The notes beneath the pieces are model-generated. The model was not told the DNA's origin. It did not search any database and worked only from the letters and a program-made list of their open reading frames with translations. Of a stretch of 64,000 nucleotides of DNA, positions 63,851-64,000 are shown piece after piece. Numbering within the stretch: position 1 is the first letter of the stretch; each line of letters opens with the position of its first letter. The DNA comes from Marchantia polymorpha subsp. ruderalis (lineage: Eukaryota > Streptophyta > Marchantiopsida > Marchantiales > Marchantiaceae), in the NCBI GenBank assembly GCA_037833965.1, contig AP031357.1, positions 18,124,001 to 18,188,000 of the forward strand, written 5' to 3'. The position numbers were made by a program, and so were the translations under genes.

Positions 63851-64000
63851 TGACCCCCAACTCACACCATGCATTTTTTCTTGATGATGAAATCTCATGC
63901 ATTGATGTTTTTATTATTAACATGTATGAGGTTGGTATCACTTTTGACCTTGTGAATTTTGAAACAGAAGATGTTAAAATTTATATAGGGAGGGGTTAGT

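Overview
The window is nuclear DNA from a land plant. The supported coding loci are a WAT1/EamA transporter, a class III (secretory) peroxidase family, an NADPH-thioredoxin reductase, a thylakoid bestrophin-type chloride channel and a plant-type alpha/beta hydrolase. Four of them are split by short GT-AG introns of about 70-360 bp. Gene spacing of roughly 10 kb, long AT-rich spacers and modest introns would suit a bryophyte such as a liverwort. That placement is inference, because no diagnostic marker was seen. No tRNA, rRNA or CRISPR was found.

Layout. 1-6969 has no recognised gene; its second half is GC-rich and probably serves as promoter or leader for the WAT1-like gene (6970-9186, +, seven exons). 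9187-17913 is a gene-poor spacer. 17914-26621 holds three diverged copies of one peroxidase gene together with their upstream regions. Copy 1 (minus) is a pseudogene, copy 2 (21211-22766, +) is intact, and copy 3 (+) is broken. Copy 3 is interrupted inside its last exon by about 4.1 kb carrying a damaged F-box gene (minus) and a truncated TPR-SET gene (plus). The missing peroxidase stop codon and 3' UTR reappear at about 30758-30870, beyond that block. 33019-34137 is an uninterrupted NADPH-thioredoxin reductase. 34138-43650 is gene-free. 43651-45558 (minus) is the bestrophin/VCCN-type channel in four exons. 48247-50573 looks like a decayed hAT-type transposon, followed by two families of tandem repeats (50680-51475). 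53646-56343 is a ten-exon alpha/beta hydrolase using one GC-AG intron. A lone plausible minus-strand exon lies downstream, and the remainder to 64000 is mostly AT-rich without recognised genes.

The most striking signal cuts across the gene map. At least sixteen perfect or near-perfect inverted repeats with 8-32 bp arms and mostly short spacers are scattered through the window. In two places the inverted copy can be compared with an uninverted homologue or with its own reading frame. One replaces the exon-2 splice donor of peroxidase copy 3 with a reverse-complemented copy of the adjacent exon. The other adds 55 bp of fold-back sequence to the F-box gene and shifts its frame. Both look like strand- or template-switch mutations captured at base resolution.

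The genes do not form a pathway or operon. Peroxidase (cell wall), thioredoxin reductase (cytosol/mitochondrion) and chloride channel (thylakoid) are ordinary housekeeping or stress loci that happen to be neighbours.
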